A DNA stretch of 64,000 nt from Acidimicrobiia bacterium (GTDB lineage: Bacteria; Actinomycetota; Acidimicrobiia; Spongiisociales; UBA5794): positions 186,001 to 250,000 of the forward strand of contig JAWKJB010000001.1 in the NCBI GenBank assembly GCA_041393965.1, in the 5' to 3' direction. Below are positions 15,614 through 24,524 of this stretch, piece after piece. Position numbers and translations under genes: made by a program. A model generated the notes under the pieces. It did not search any database, was not told where the DNA came from, and was given only the letters and a program-made list of their open reading frames with translations. The stretch's first letter is position 1. Each line of letters starts with the position of its first letter.

Positions 15614-16324
15614 TCAGGCTGTGGATGTCATCGCAGCTATCCGTGCCTCAGCCTCGACAAACCATGCCGAGAAGAACCTCGATGCCACAGCAGCCATCTC
15701 AGATTCGGCGGCCGTGATCGTCGCAACAAGTTCAAGATCCGCTCCTGCCCGATCCATGAACTCGGTCGTCACCGGCTGGGCGACCCAGAGGTTCAGATCG
15801 TCGATCGTGAGCTCCGGATGAGGCTGCACCCCGAGCGCAGAGCCGAATCGGAACACATGGTTGTACTCGTTTGCGCTCATGAGGCGTGCCCCGGGAGGGA
15901 GGGTCCATGTGTCCTGGTGGAAGAGCGCGACGCGTCCCGAACCGAGCGCGGTGACGACCGGATCGTCGTCGACGAGCAATATGAGCCGTTCAAAGCTCAC
16001 CTCAGGCCGGTCGGCGAGATAGGCCTTCCCCCCGAGGGCGTCCGCGAGCATCTGACTCCCGAGACAGATTCCGAGTGTCGGGACGCCCTCGTGGACGACC
16101 GAGGCAAGAAACTCCTTCTCATCGACCAGATACGGATACTTCTCCGTTTCGTAGGCGCCCATCGCCCCGCCGAGGGCCACAACGGCGTCGAACGCGTTCC
16201 GATCCGGGATCGCCGCCCCGTCCCAAAGATCGACGAGGATCAGCTCGTGGCCGTGCTCGCGGGCAACATCAGCGAGTCGCCCTGGCGGGTCCAACGGATC
16301 GTTGACGAGTCCGAGGATTCTCAT
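15614..16324 (-). CDS. Class I glutamine amidotransferase (GMP-synthase-like)
   Basis: A 236-residue stand-alone GATase1 domain. The nucleophile elbow is GICLGSQ (Cys), the His-Glu pair is in VQPHPE, and VALGGAMGAYE provides the oxyanion region. Stand-alone members hydrolyse glutamine or act on gamma-glutamyl compounds; no synthase partner is fused. The start codon overlaps the stop of the upstream acyl-CoA synthetase gene by 4 bp (ATGA), so translation is coupled. Its true acceptor reaction is unknown. Confidence 0.75.
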   Translation of the reverse strand: MRILGLVNDPLDPPGRLADVAREHGHELILVDLWDGAAIPDRNAFDAVVALGGAMGAYETEKYPYLVDEKEFLASVVHEGVPTLGICLGSQMLADALGGKAYLADRPEVSFERLILLVDDDPVVTALGSGRVALFHQDTWTLPPGARLMSANEYNHVFRFGSALGVQPHPELTIDDLNLWVAQPVTTEFMDRAGADLELVATITAAESEMAAVASRFFSAWFVEAEARIAAMTSTA

Positions 16325-18144
16325 TTGGTGTATTCCTCCCGCAGCGTACGGCGCATGATTTTGTGGCTCGCGGTCCGGGGCAGCACTTCGATGAGGACGA
16401 CATCGTGCACGCGAAACAGGGGATTGAGTCGGGCGCGGATCGATCCTTGGATTTGTGCGGTGAGTCGGGGGAGATCGATGCTGGCATCCTGCGCCGGCAC
16501 CACGAACAGGACAAGGCGGTCCGGTCCGCCACCCGGTGGTGGGCTTGCGATCGCGGCAAGCTCCTCGACGCCGGGGAGATCACCGACGGCTGACTCCAAT
16601 TCTGCTGACGACACTTTGATTCCGCCGAGGTTCATCGTGTCATCGACCCGCCCGAGGGCTTGCATCGTCCCGTCCGGGAACCGGCGGATCTGATCCCCGT
16701 GCCGTCGCAGAACCCGGTCGCTCGTTGGGACTCGTTCGTAGTACTCGCGACGATGGTCCCGGTTCAACAGCTCGGTCGACAGGCCGATCGACGGGGGAAC
16801 GAGGAAGACCTCGCCGACATCGGCCGGGTGGCCTTCGTCGTCGAGGATCACGAGATCCAACCCGAGTGCTGGTGTCGTGAACCGTGACGGGACCGCGTCG
16901 TGCAACACGGTGCCCGCGAGGTAACCACCTCCGATCTCGGTGCCTCCGCAGTACTCGATCACGGGCACGCCTCCGGCCGTTGCCATGAGCCATGCGTAAT
17001 CGTCCGGACTCGACGCTTCCCCCGTCGACGACAACACCCGGACCGTGGTCCAGTCACCCGGTTCCAGGGTGCCATTGGAACGCCACGACGCGACGATGGA
17101 TGGAACAACGCCGAGCATTGTGACGCCTGCGGCCTCGACGAACTCGACGAACCCCCGCGTGGTCGGCGCATCCTCGTACAGCGCAAGCGCCGCTCGATTC
17201 AAGAGGGCGGCATAGATGAGCCACGGACCCATCATCCAACCGAGGTTCGTTGGCCATGCGACGACATCCCCGGCGTGGATGTCGTGGTGGTACCGGCCGT
17301 CCATGGCTGCCTTGATCGGAGTGGTGTGTGTCCACGGAATGGCCTTCGGCTCACCGGTGGTCCCCGACGAGAACAAGATGTTCGTATGAGCGCCGGGAGC
17401 CATTGCGATCGACTGGAACGCCGCGTTCCGTACGACGAAGTCGTCCCACAAGCAATCGTCGGGCCGGAGGTCGATCGACGCCCCGGTCGGCACGACGATC
17501 GCCGGTGGTCCACCGGCGTCGACGCACTTGCGGTACATGGGGAGTGTTCGCCCGAGACGGTGCGCCTCGTCCTGGGTCACGATGGCGACGGGATCGGTGA
17601 TGCCGAGCCGCATCCGGATCTCGTCGGCGGCGAAGGAATCCGCGATCGACACGACCACGCCACCCGCCGCAACGATGCCGAGGTACGCAACAACCGCATG
17701 CAAGTTCATCGGCATCGCTATGGCGACGCGGTCACCCGGCTCGAACCCCGCAGCGGAGAACCCTGCGGCGAATTCGCCGACGAGCGATCTCAGCTCCCCG
17801 ACCGTCACACGCAGCATCCGGCCCGATTCGACGCTGATGACGGCCGTGGCCCGCTCATCGTGGTCGAGGCACGATGAGACAATGTTGAGCTCGGCGCCGG
17901 GAAACCACTCAGGGTTCGTCACATCACTCGACCCGCGGATCGCCGCAGGAGATGTGGCGAATTCGATATCGAGGTCGTCGATTGCAACCTGCCAGAAGGC
18001 ATCGGGCTCCTCGACGGACCATCGGTGGAGATTCTCGAAGGTGTCGACACCGACTTGGGTCATGAGCCCGGTGAGTTGGGCGCGTCGGGAGGTCTCCGCG
18101 TTCGGTCGCCAGCAGACCGGTGCGTCGTCGGCGGGATTGCCCAT
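16321..18144 (-). CDS. Acetoacetyl-CoA-synthetase-like AMP-forming acyl-CoA ligase
   Basis: A 607-residue ANL enzyme. The N-terminal cap contains TFENLHRWSVEEPDAFWQ, as in acetyl- and acetoacetyl-CoA synthetases. The P-loop is NILFSSGTTGEPKAIPWTH, the A5 region VIEYCGGTEIGGGY, and the A8 hinge GRVDDTMNLGGIKVSSAELE. The C-terminal catalytic Lys should be in ASHKIMRRT. These enzymes activate a short carboxylic acid with ATP to its CoA thioester in the cytoplasm. I chose ATG 18144 as start; an in-frame ATG at 18180 is possible, and the still longer frame is not family-like. Coupled to the amidotransferase gene. The exact acid cannot be read from sequence. Confidence 0.78.
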   Translation of the reverse strand: MGNPADDAPVCWRPNAETSRRAQLTGLMTQVGVDTFENLHRWSVEEPDAFWQVAIDDLDIEFATSPAAIRGSSDVTNPEWFPGAELNIVSSCLDHDERATAVISVESGRMLRVTVGELRSLVGEFAAGFSAAGFEPGDRVAIAMPMNLHAVVAYLGIVAAGGVVVSIADSFAADEIRMRLGITDPVAIVTQDEAHRLGRTLPMYRKCVDAGGPPAIVVPTGASIDLRPDDCLWDDFVVRNAAFQSIAMAPGAHTNILFSSGTTGEPKAIPWTHTTPIKAAMDGRYHHDIHAGDVVAWPTNLGWMMGPWLIYAALLNRAALALYEDAPTTRGFVEFVEAAGVTMLGVVPSIVASWRSNGTLEPGDWTTVRVLSSTGEASSPDDYAWLMATAGGVPVIEYCGGTEIGGGYLAGTVLHDAVPSRFTTPALGLDLVILDDEGHPADVGEVFLVPPSIGLSTELLNRDHRREYYERVPTSDRVLRRHGDQIRRFPDGTMQALGRVDDTMNLGGIKVSSAELESAVGDLPGVEELAAIASPPPGGGPDRLVLFVVPAQDASIDLPRLTAQIQGSIRARLNPLFRVHDVVLIEVLPRTASHKIMRRTLREEYTK

Positions 18145-18229
18145 CGACAGTGAGGCTACTCCCGCGGGGAATGATCGCATGTCGCGTTCGCCATCGCGTA
18201 GTGTGGGGGAAACGCGGGAGGCGAAACTG

Positions 18230-18793
18230 ATGCACGGACGAAGACGATGGCAGGCAATGGGCATTCTTGCGGGGACCGTGTTGCTCACGGTGGGGGTGCT
18301 TGCCGCCCCTGCGAGCGCCGAGGTGATCCAGGGCCCGTGCACGGGAAGCGCCACGTTCGAGAACGGGGTCACGGTCACCGAGTCGACACCGTTGAGTACG
18401 GTTGTCGAGGTGCCGCCGGAGGGCGATGTCGACTACACGGGCTCAACGCACCTGTCGGAACCGCCCGAAGAGGAAGCATTCTCCGGATCGGTGTCCCTCG
18501 AACTCGACATGGGTGTGAGCTTCGCGATCGTCAGCTGGCCCGATCCTCCCGGCGAGACGAAGCTGACCGAGAAGGCCGGGACCTACACCTACGAGGTTCC
18601 GGGCTGGATCCCTCGAGGAACGGGCCCGATCAAGGTCACTGCCACACACACCCAGCGCGGACAGGTGTGCACCGTCGCCTTCAACGCGACGATCGAAGGC
18701 AGTCCAGGAGCGGCGGCAGCCGTAGCGACCGGACTCACCGCTGCAGCCGGCGCCGGAACGGTCGCAGCCGGAATCAAGAAGAAGGGCAAGTGA
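18230..18793 (+). CDS. Secreted or cell-surface protein of unknown function
   Basis: A 187-residue protein with a clear signal peptide (MGILAGTVLLTVGVLAAPASA, preceded by Arg/His-rich residues) and ATG start at 18230 behind a GGGAGG element. The mature part is beta-rich and acidic, with Cys at CTGS and QVCTVAF that may pair. The C-terminus is an Ala/Gly-rich hydrophobic segment ending in KKKGK, a likely membrane anchor facing out. It contains one of three surviving ACGT sites (18353). Its stop overlaps the next start (TGATG), so the two form a unit. I do not recognise the family. Confidence 0.7.
   Translation: MHGRRRWQAMGILAGTVLLTVGVLAAPASAEVIQGPCTGSATFENGVTVTESTPLSTVVEVPPEGDVDYTGSTHLSEPPEEEAFSGSVSLELDMGVSFAIVSWPDPPGETKLTEKAGTYTYEVPGWIPRGTGPIKVTATHTQRGQVCTVAFNATIEGSPGAAAAVATGLTAAAGAGTVAAGIKKKGK
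18353..18356. other. Residual ACGT site 1
   Basis: One of only three ACGT tetranucleotides found in the window, formed by Thr ACG followed by Phe TTC in the surface-protein gene. Confidence 0.9.
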
Positions 18794-19089
18794 TGAAGGG
18801 CAGACCTGTTCTCGGTGTGATATGCGGATTCCTGTTCGGTCTGTTCCTCGGGCCAACCCTGTGGCTGTGGGGAGTGATCGAGCTCGCGTCACCGCTCATG
18901 TGGATCCTGCCCCTCGCAGGCATCGTACTGGGTATCGCGTTGGCGGCATGGGCGCCGTTCGGCAAAGCTGACACCGACCGTGACGAGGTGCCGATGACCG
19001 CCGCCGACCAGGGCGCGGAACGCGAACCGGTCGCAGAAGCGGGGATGCCATCGCCCGCCGATGGTGGCGACGACACCCCGAGCTCATAG
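18793..19089 (+). CDS. Small two-helix membrane protein
   Basis: A 98-residue protein whose ATG overlaps the TGA stop of the surface-protein gene. Two membrane helices (VLGVICGFLFGLFLGPTLWL and LMWILPLAGIVLGIALAAW) are followed by a soluble, acidic, disordered tail. It probably works with, or in the same compartment as, the coupled exported protein. No known family. Confidence 0.65.
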   Translation: MKGRPVLGVICGFLFGLFLGPTLWLWGVIELASPLMWILPLAGIVLGIALAAWAPFGKADTDRDEVPMTAADQGAEREPVAEAGMPSPADGGDDTPSS

Positions 19090-19253
19090 GTCTCACGACG
19101 CTGGCCGTGCGCCCCGTCCCATGAGGTACGCCGCGTTCAGGACGCCGCCGACCGTACCTCGTGGCTTCTTCGGCCTCGACGAGTTGTCCTGATGCGCCCG
19201 TCATTCGCCGGTGCGGAGCGCCAACCACCGGGGCGTTCGGTGAGCAGGGAGCG

Positions 19254-20654
19254 ATGACGGAACCGGTTTGGCGCGGTTCGCGATTCCACATCGGGTACAC
19301 GATCGTGGTCTTCGTGGTTCTGGCGTCGCTCGACAATGCAGCGATCGCCCTCATCCCGTCGATGGTGCCAGAACTCGAGGAGACATTCGGGGTTGGGACC
19401 GCAGCGATCGGGTTGCTCACGGCGACACAGATCTTCGTCACCGCGATCACCGCGGTCGGTTGGGGATACCTCGCGGACTCTCGGACGCGCAAGCGGCTCC
19501 TCTTGTGGGGAACCCTGATCTGGGTCGTGGCGATGGCAGGCTCAGGGCTTACCGAGGCGTTCGGCGCGCTGTTCGGTCTTCAGGCCGTCGCTGGGATCGG
19601 ACTCGGCTCGATCGCGTCGGTGGGATTCTCGGTGATCGCGGACTTCGTTGCCCCCAAGCGACGCGGGCTCGCCATGTCCTTCTGGGGCCTGTCCCAGGGC
19701 ATCGGAACCCTCGCAGGCAGCCTGCTGGCGAGCCAGGCCGGTGCAGGGGACCACACGCCACCGTTCCTCGCGATCTCGGCCGCTGGCCTCGTGTTCGCCG
19801 CCCTGTACCTGTTCTCGTTCGAGCCACCCCGCGGCTTCCGTGAACCGGAACTCCAACACCTCCACGCACAGGGCGGGACCTACGACCACACGATCTCGGC
19901 AGATCAGGTTCGCGATGTCGCCCGCATCAGGACGAACCGATGGTTGGTCCTCCAGGGCCTCACGGCGCAGATCGCGTACGGGTCACTCATCTGGGTGCCC
20001 CTGCTGTACCAGGAGAAGGTCATCGCGCAGGGATACAGCGCGGAAACCGGCCAGCGCGTCGGGGGGCTGTTCGCGGCGATGTTCACCGTAGGGGCGTTGT
20101 TCTCGATCCTCGCGGGCCACATCGGTGACCGGTGGCAGCGTCGCAACCTCGGCGGGCGAGCCTATGTCTCGGCGATCGGGATCCTCGGAGCGGTCCCGTT
20201 CTTCCTCATCTTCTTCTGGATTCCGCTCAACGGGCTCGATGTCACCGACGGGGCTTCGACGAGCACAGCCATCGGTGAGGTGGTCATCGAGCTGTTCACG
20301 AATCCGTGGGTCGCCGCCGCCTTCGTTTCGGCCCTGGTCGCCCTTGCGCTCACCTCAGCCGACTCCCCCAACTGGTTCGCCCTCATCTCAGATGTGAACC
20401 TGCCCGAGCACCGCGGCACCGTGTTCGGTGTCGGGAACTTCGTCAACGGCGTTGGTCGCGGGATCGGCACCGGCCTGACGACGGCGACCGCCGAGACACT
20501 GCAACGCAGTCTCCCCCCTCCGCTCGACCTCGCCCTCAGCCTTTCGCTCTTCCAGGTCTTCTTCCTCCCGACCGGGTGGTGCTATTGGAAGGCTGCCCAC
20601 AGCGCACCAGACGACATCGCTGCGGTGCGCGCAACCCTCCGAGCGCGCGGCTGA
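19254..20654 (+). CDS. MFS transporter
   Basis: A 466-residue protein with about 12 membrane helices. The cytoplasmic loop between helices 2 and 3 reads WGYLADSRTRKRLLLWG, a form of the MFS motif GxLaDrxGrk. The second half has a similar GHIGDRWQRRNLGGR. Residues ADFVAPKRRGLAMSFWG resemble the sugar-phosphate or spinster-type subfamily. I start at ATG 19254 (MTEPVWRG) behind GGGAG, because upstream residues are low-complexity. The substrate is unknown. It is followed by a 342-bp control region for nrdJ. Confidence 0.8.
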   Translation: MTEPVWRGSRFHIGYTIVVFVVLASLDNAAIALIPSMVPELEETFGVGTAAIGLLTATQIFVTAITAVGWGYLADSRTRKRLLLWGTLIWVVAMAGSGLTEAFGALFGLQAVAGIGLGSIASVGFSVIADFVAPKRRGLAMSFWGLSQGIGTLAGSLLASQAGAGDHTPPFLAISAAGLVFAALYLFSFEPPRGFREPELQHLHAQGGTYDHTISADQVRDVARIRTNRWLVLQGLTAQIAYGSLIWVPLLYQEKVIAQGYSAETGQRVGGLFAAMFTVGALFSILAGHIGDRWQRRNLGGRAYVSAIGILGAVPFFLIFFWIPLNGLDVTDGASTSTAIGEVVIELFTNPWVAAAFVSALVALALTSADSPNWFALISDVNLPEHRGTVFGVGNFVNGVGRGIGTGLTTATAETLQRSLPPPLDLALSLSLFQVFFLPTGWCYWKAAHSAPDDIAAVRATLRARG

Positions 20655-20833
20655 GGGTTCTCCTCTCCTCCCCGCGGGGGACATCGCGCCATGCGGGAGG
20701 GGACTTCTCGCGAAACAATCACCGAAACGCGAAAACTGCCAAGCGCATGACCTTGCGATGGGGTCGACGGGGACGGTACAACTACCACACTTCCCCCGTC
20801 GTGTGGGCGTTTCGCCCGCACTGCGGACCATAG

Positions 20834-20862
20834 TTGACGACCAACAACTTTGTAATTACACT
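20834..20862 (+). promoter_or_regulatory. Probable housekeeping promoter of nrdJ
   Basis: TTGACG (20834-20839) and TACACT (20857-20862) are separated by 17 bp, the optimal sigma-70 spacing, in the most A+T-rich part of the spacer. A start site near 20869 would give a leader of about 128 nt containing the NrdR-like and DnaA boxes. Confidence 0.55.
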
Positions 20863-20906
20863 CGTGCAACCCTACCCAACATCTTGGGGGTCTCCCGGGT
20901 TTCGGG

Positions 20907-20922
20907 ACACCATATGTTGTGG
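20907..20922. promoter_or_regulatory. NrdR-box-like palindrome
   Basis: ACACCATATGTTGTGG matches the NrdR consensus (ACACWATATATWGTGT) at most conserved positions. A much weaker dyad (CCAACATCTTGG) lies about 32 bp upstream at 20876-20887, the usual three-turn tandem spacing. NrdR is the ATP/dATP-sensing repressor of ribonucleotide reductase genes. Confidence 0.5.
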
Positions 20923-20923
20923 G

Positions 20924-20944
20924 TGTGGACAAGTTTGTGGACAA
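20924..20944. promoter_or_regulatory. Two tandem DnaA boxes upstream of nrdJ
   Basis: TGTGGACAA occurs at 20924-20932 and again at 20936-20944, both the exact complement of the actinobacterial DnaA box TTGTCCACA, 12 bp apart on the same strand. They start 2 bp after the NrdR-like palindrome and 53 bp before the nrdJ start. Confidence 0.6.
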
Positions 20945-20996
20945 AGTAGGAAGAAGGGCCACCCCTCGGGTGACCCCCGTCGAGGAGCAACAATCC

Positions 20997-23900
20997 ATGG
21001 CACAGGGCCTCAAGATCGAGCGTCGTTTCACCACCGAGGGCATCAGCCCCTACGACACGGTCACATGGTCCAAACGAGACTCCCGGATCACCAACCCCGA
21101 CGGATCGGTTGTGTTCGAGATGAAGGGTGCCGAGATTCCGTCGGGATGGTCGCAGGTCGCCGCCGACATCATGGTGTCGAAGTACTTCCGTAAGGCGGGG
21201 GTTCCCCAGGTCGACGACGACGGCAATGCCATTCTCGACGACAACGGTGATCCGGTCCTCGGCCCCGAACGGTCGGCACGCCAGGTCGTCGATCGTCTCA
21301 CCGCCACCTGGCGCTGGTGGGGTGAGGAACACGGCTATTTCGACTCGCCCAACGACGCGCAGGTCTTCGAGGACGAACTTGCATACATGCTGCTGCACCA
21401 GATGGCAGCGCCCAACTCCCCCCAATGGTTCAACACGGGTCTGCATCATCGCTACGGCATCACGGGACCCGAACAGGGCTTCTGGTTCGTCGATCCCGAG
21501 ACCGATGCCATCACACCATCGAAGGATTCGTACAGCCGCCCCGCACCGCACGCCTGCTTCATCCAGTCCGTCGAAGATGATCTCGTGAATCCCGGTGGCA
21601 TCATGGATCTGTGGGTGCGCGAGGCGCGGCTGTTCAAGTTCGGTTCCGGCACCGGCTCGAACTTCTCAAGCCTGCGGGCCGAAGGCGAACCGCTTTCGGG
21701 TGGTGGCAAGTCGTCCGGGCTGATGTCGTTCCTCAAGGTCGGCGACAGGGCGGCAGGCGCCATCAAGTCCGGCGGAACGACGCGGCGCGCCGCGAAGATG
21801 GTAATTCTCGATGTCGACCATCCGGATATCGAGACCTTTGTCGCTTGGAAGGCCAACGAAGAGCAGAAGGTCAAGGCACTGATCGCTGCTGGCTATCCCG
21901 CGGACTTCAACGGCGAGGCATACGCCACCGTGTCGGGCCAGAACTCGAACAACTCGATACGGATGACCAACGACTTCCTCGAGGCCGTGAACAACGACGG
22001 GGACTGGCACCTCACCCGACGCACGGATGGCGAGACAATGCGTACCGTCAGAGCAAGGGACCTGTGGCGTCAGATCGCAGAAGCCGCATGGGCATCGGCG
22101 GACCCCGGGGTTCAGTTCCACACAACCATCAACGAGTGGCACACCTCCCCCGCAGGCGGCGAGATCAGGGCGTCGAATCCCTGCTCGGAGTACATGTTCC
22201 TCGACAACACCGCATGCAACCTCGCGTCGTTGAACCTCGGGAAGTTCTACGACGACGCGTCGGGCGAGTTCGGCCTCGACGACTACCGCTACGCAATCCG
22301 CCTGTGGACCGTTGTACTCGAGATCTCCGTCACCATGGCCCACTTCCCGTCGAAAGAGATCGCACGAGGTTCCTACGACTATCGGACCCTCGGCCTCGGC
22401 TACGCCAACCTCGGCTCCGTCCTGATACGGATGGGCATTGCCTACGACTCCGATCAGGGCAGGGCAATCGCGGGTGCGCTGACCGCAATCCTCACCGGCT
22501 ACGCGTATGCCGCGTCGGCCGAAATGGCAAGCGTCGTTGGTGCCTTCCCCCGGTACGAGGAGAACGACGCCGCGATGACGAGGGTGATCCAGAACCACCG
22601 ACGCGCCGCGTATGGAGCCGAGCAGTTCGAGTACGACCGGATCAGCCACACCGTGGTCGGCATCGACCAACGGCTGTGCCCTGTGGCGATGCTCGACATG
22701 GCCCACGACGCATGGGACACGGCGTACGAACTGGGCCGTGTTCACGGATACCGGAACGCGCAGACGACCGTCCTCGCACCAACCGGCACGATCGGCCTGT
22801 TGATGGATTGCGACACGACCGGTGTCGAACCCGACTTTGCGTTGGTCAAGTTCAAGAAACTCGCTGGTGGGGGCTACTTCAAGATCGCGAACCAATCGAT
22901 CCGTCCGGCGCTCGCCAAGCTCGGGTACTCCGACACCGAGATCGCAAGCATCATCGACTATGTCGTCGGCACGATGACCCTCGAGACCTCTCCACACATC
23001 AACACGAGAACGCTCCTCGCCCGCGGGTTCTCCAAGACCGACATCGCGAAGATCGAAAAGACCCTGCCCGGCGTGTTCGAGCTCGGGTTCGCCTTCAACC
23101 AATGGACCCTCGGTGAAGACACGATGCACCGGCTCGGTTTCACGCCAGACGAGTACAACGGACTCGGGTTCAACATGCTCAAGGCGCTCGGCTTCACGCA
23201 AGACGAGATCAGCGAGGCGAACGACATCGTCTGTGGGAGGCAGACCATCGAGGGCGCGCCCGGGCTCAAGGACGAGCATCTCGTCATCTTCGACACCGCC
23301 AACCGGAACGGGAGACATGGCGAGCGGTTCATCCATCACAAGGGCCACATCCGGATGATGGCGGCGGCCCAACCGTTCATCACCGGTGCGATCTCCAAAA
23401 CCATCAACATGCCGAACGAAGCCACCATCGACGACATCGAGGAGTCGTACGAGCTGTCGTGGAAGCTCGGCCTCAAGGCGATGGCTCTGTACCGGGACGG
23501 TTCGAAGGCCTCCCAGCCGCTGTCGGCAACCTCGGACGAGGGCACCGGTGACGACGAGCCACCGGAGATCTCCGACGCGATCGACCGTGAGGTCGACATC
23601 TTCGCTGGGTTGTTCCAACCGGGCATTTCACCCACCCAGGCGTATGACTCGGTGCCACGCCCGAGGTTCCTGCTCCCCGCCCGCAGATCGGGTTTCACGC
23701 AAGAGGCGAGAGTGGGCGGCCACAAAGTGTTCCTTCGGACCGGCGAGTACGAGGACGGCACGCTCGGGGAGGTTTTCGTCGATCTCGCCAAGGAGGGCGC
23801 GACGCTGCGGGGCATCCTCAGCTGTTTCGCGATCGCCGTCAGCAAGGGCCTCCAATACGGCGTGCCCCTCGAGGAGTATGTGGACACCTTCACCTTCCAG

Positions 23901-24392
23901 ACCTTCGAGCCGCGGGGCATGGTGGAGGGCCACCCCAACATCAAGATGGCCAACTCGATCGTCGACTATGTCTTCCGCGCGTTGGGTGTCGAGTACCTCC
24001 ACCGCGACGAACTCGCGCAGGTTCCACCGGATCGCTCCGGTGAGCTTCCGGAGCCGCCCTCGGGCATGGCGGTCGACGCCGGGTTCCAGCTCGACCTGAC
24101 CGATGCCGCCATGGAGTCCGACATCGATGCACAGGTGCGGGCAGCGCGGTTCACCGATTCCGATCAGGTGCCCAGCACCTCCAACGGATCGCAGCTTGCT
24201 CGACAGCCAGCGACGACGACGGCCGATGCCGCGGCGATGGCGGCCGGTGCCGTCCAGACAGCCGGTGTCCAGGCACTGCTCGCCGACAAGATGGGAGACG
24301 CTCCGTTGTGCGACACCTGTGGCCACATCACGGTGCGGAACGGCTCGTGCTACCGGTGCCTCAACTGCGGCGATTCGAAGGGCTGTAGCTGA
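20997..24392 (+). CDS. nrdJ: Class II (adenosylcobalamin-dependent) ribonucleotide reductase
   Basis: An 1131-residue enzyme that converts ribonucleotides to deoxyribonucleotides using B12, without oxygen. Key blocks: SPQWFNTGLH and APHACFIQSVEDD near the N-terminus, FKFGSGTGSNFSSLR, NPCSEYMFLDNTACNLASLNL-type active-site Cys region (seen as NPCSEYMFLDN), and ATGTIGLLMDCDTTG-like APTGTIGLLMDCDTTG near 610. The C-terminus ends in a Cys-rich tail (CDTCGH, CYRCLNCG, KGCS) that should re-reduce the active site. I place the start at ATG 20997 behind GAGGAG; the longer frame from 20919 would read through the DnaA boxes. Its leader carries NrdR-like and DnaA-box elements. No nrdAB or nrdEF is in the window. 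Confidence 0.93.
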   Translation: MAQGLKIERRFTTEGISPYDTVTWSKRDSRITNPDGSVVFEMKGAEIPSGWSQVAADIMVSKYFRKAGVPQVDDDGNAILDDNGDPVLGPERSARQVVDRLTATWRWWGEEHGYFDSPNDAQVFEDELAYMLLHQMAAPNSPQWFNTGLHHRYGITGPEQGFWFVDPETDAITPSKDSYSRPAPHACFIQSVEDDLVNPGGIMDLWVREARLFKFGSGTGSNFSSLRAEGEPLSGGGKSSGLMSFLKVGDRAAGAIKSGGTTRRAAKMVILDVDHPDIETFVAWKANEEQKVKALIAAGYPADFNGEAYATVSGQNSNNSIRMTNDFLEAVNNDGDWHLTRRTDGETMRTVRARDLWRQIAEAAWASADPGVQFHTTINEWHTSPAGGEIRASNPCSEYMFLDNTACNLASLNLGKFYDDASGEFGLDDYRYAIRLWTVVLEISVTMAHFPSKEIARGSYDYRTLGLGYANLGSVLIRMGIAYDSDQGRAIAGALTAILTGYAYAASAEMASVVGAFPRYEENDAAMTRVIQNHRRAAYGAEQFEYDRISHTVVGIDQRLCPVAMLDMAHDAWDTAYELGRVHGYRNAQTTVLAPTGTIGLLMDCDTTGVEPDFALVKFKKLAGGGYFKIANQSIRPALAKLGYSDTEIASIIDYVVGTMTLETSPHINTRTLLARGFSKTDIAKIEKTLPGVFELGFAFNQWTLGEDTMHRLGFTPDEYNGLGFNMLKALGFTQDEISEANDIVCGRQTIEGAPGLKDEHLVIFDTANRNGRHGERFIHHKGHIRMMAAAQPFITGAISKTINMPNEATIDDIEESYELSWKLGLKAMALYRDGSKASQPLSATSDEGTGDDEPPEISDAIDREVDIFAGLFQPGISPTQAYDSVPRPRFLLPARRSGFTQEARVGGHKVFLRTGEYEDGTLGEVFVDLAKEGATLRGILSCFAIAVSKGLQYGVPLEEYVDTFTFQTFEPRGMVEGHPNIKMANSIVDYVFRALGVEYLHRDELAQVPPDRSGELPEPPSGMAVDAGFQLDLTDAAMESDIDAQVRAARFTDSDQVPSTSNGSQLARQPATTTADAAAMAAGAVQTAGVQALLADKMGDAPLCDTCGHITVRNGSCYRCLNCGDSKGCS

Positions 24393-24411
24393 CGCCGGGC
24401 AGGGGTGTTCT

Positions 24412-24428
24412 CGGGGTACCCAACCCCG
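24412..24428 (+). terminator. Hairpin after nrdJ
   Basis: A 6-bp stem CGGGGT / ACCCCG with a 5-nt loop, 20 bp after the nrdJ stop. No T-tract. Confidence 0.35.
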
Positions 24429-24524
24429 GACGCGGCCTCGGTGAGGCACAGTCGATCGGATACCGTTGACTTCGCGGGGCGGGATCGTCCACGCATACAG
24501 GGATTCCGCGCCTAGGGTTCGGGA

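Noticed and set aside
20919..20996. Upstream start of nrdJ
   Set aside because: It would make the two DnaA boxes coding, has no ribosome site, and adds residues unlike the family; ATG 20997 follows GAGGAG.
20863..20996. Cobalamin riboswitch before the B12-dependent reductase
   Set aside because: I see no B12-box (GCCACTG-like) or suitable length.
21666..23618. 650-codon leftward frame opposite nrdJ
   Set aside because: Composition mirrors the codon structure of nrdJ and shows no family features.
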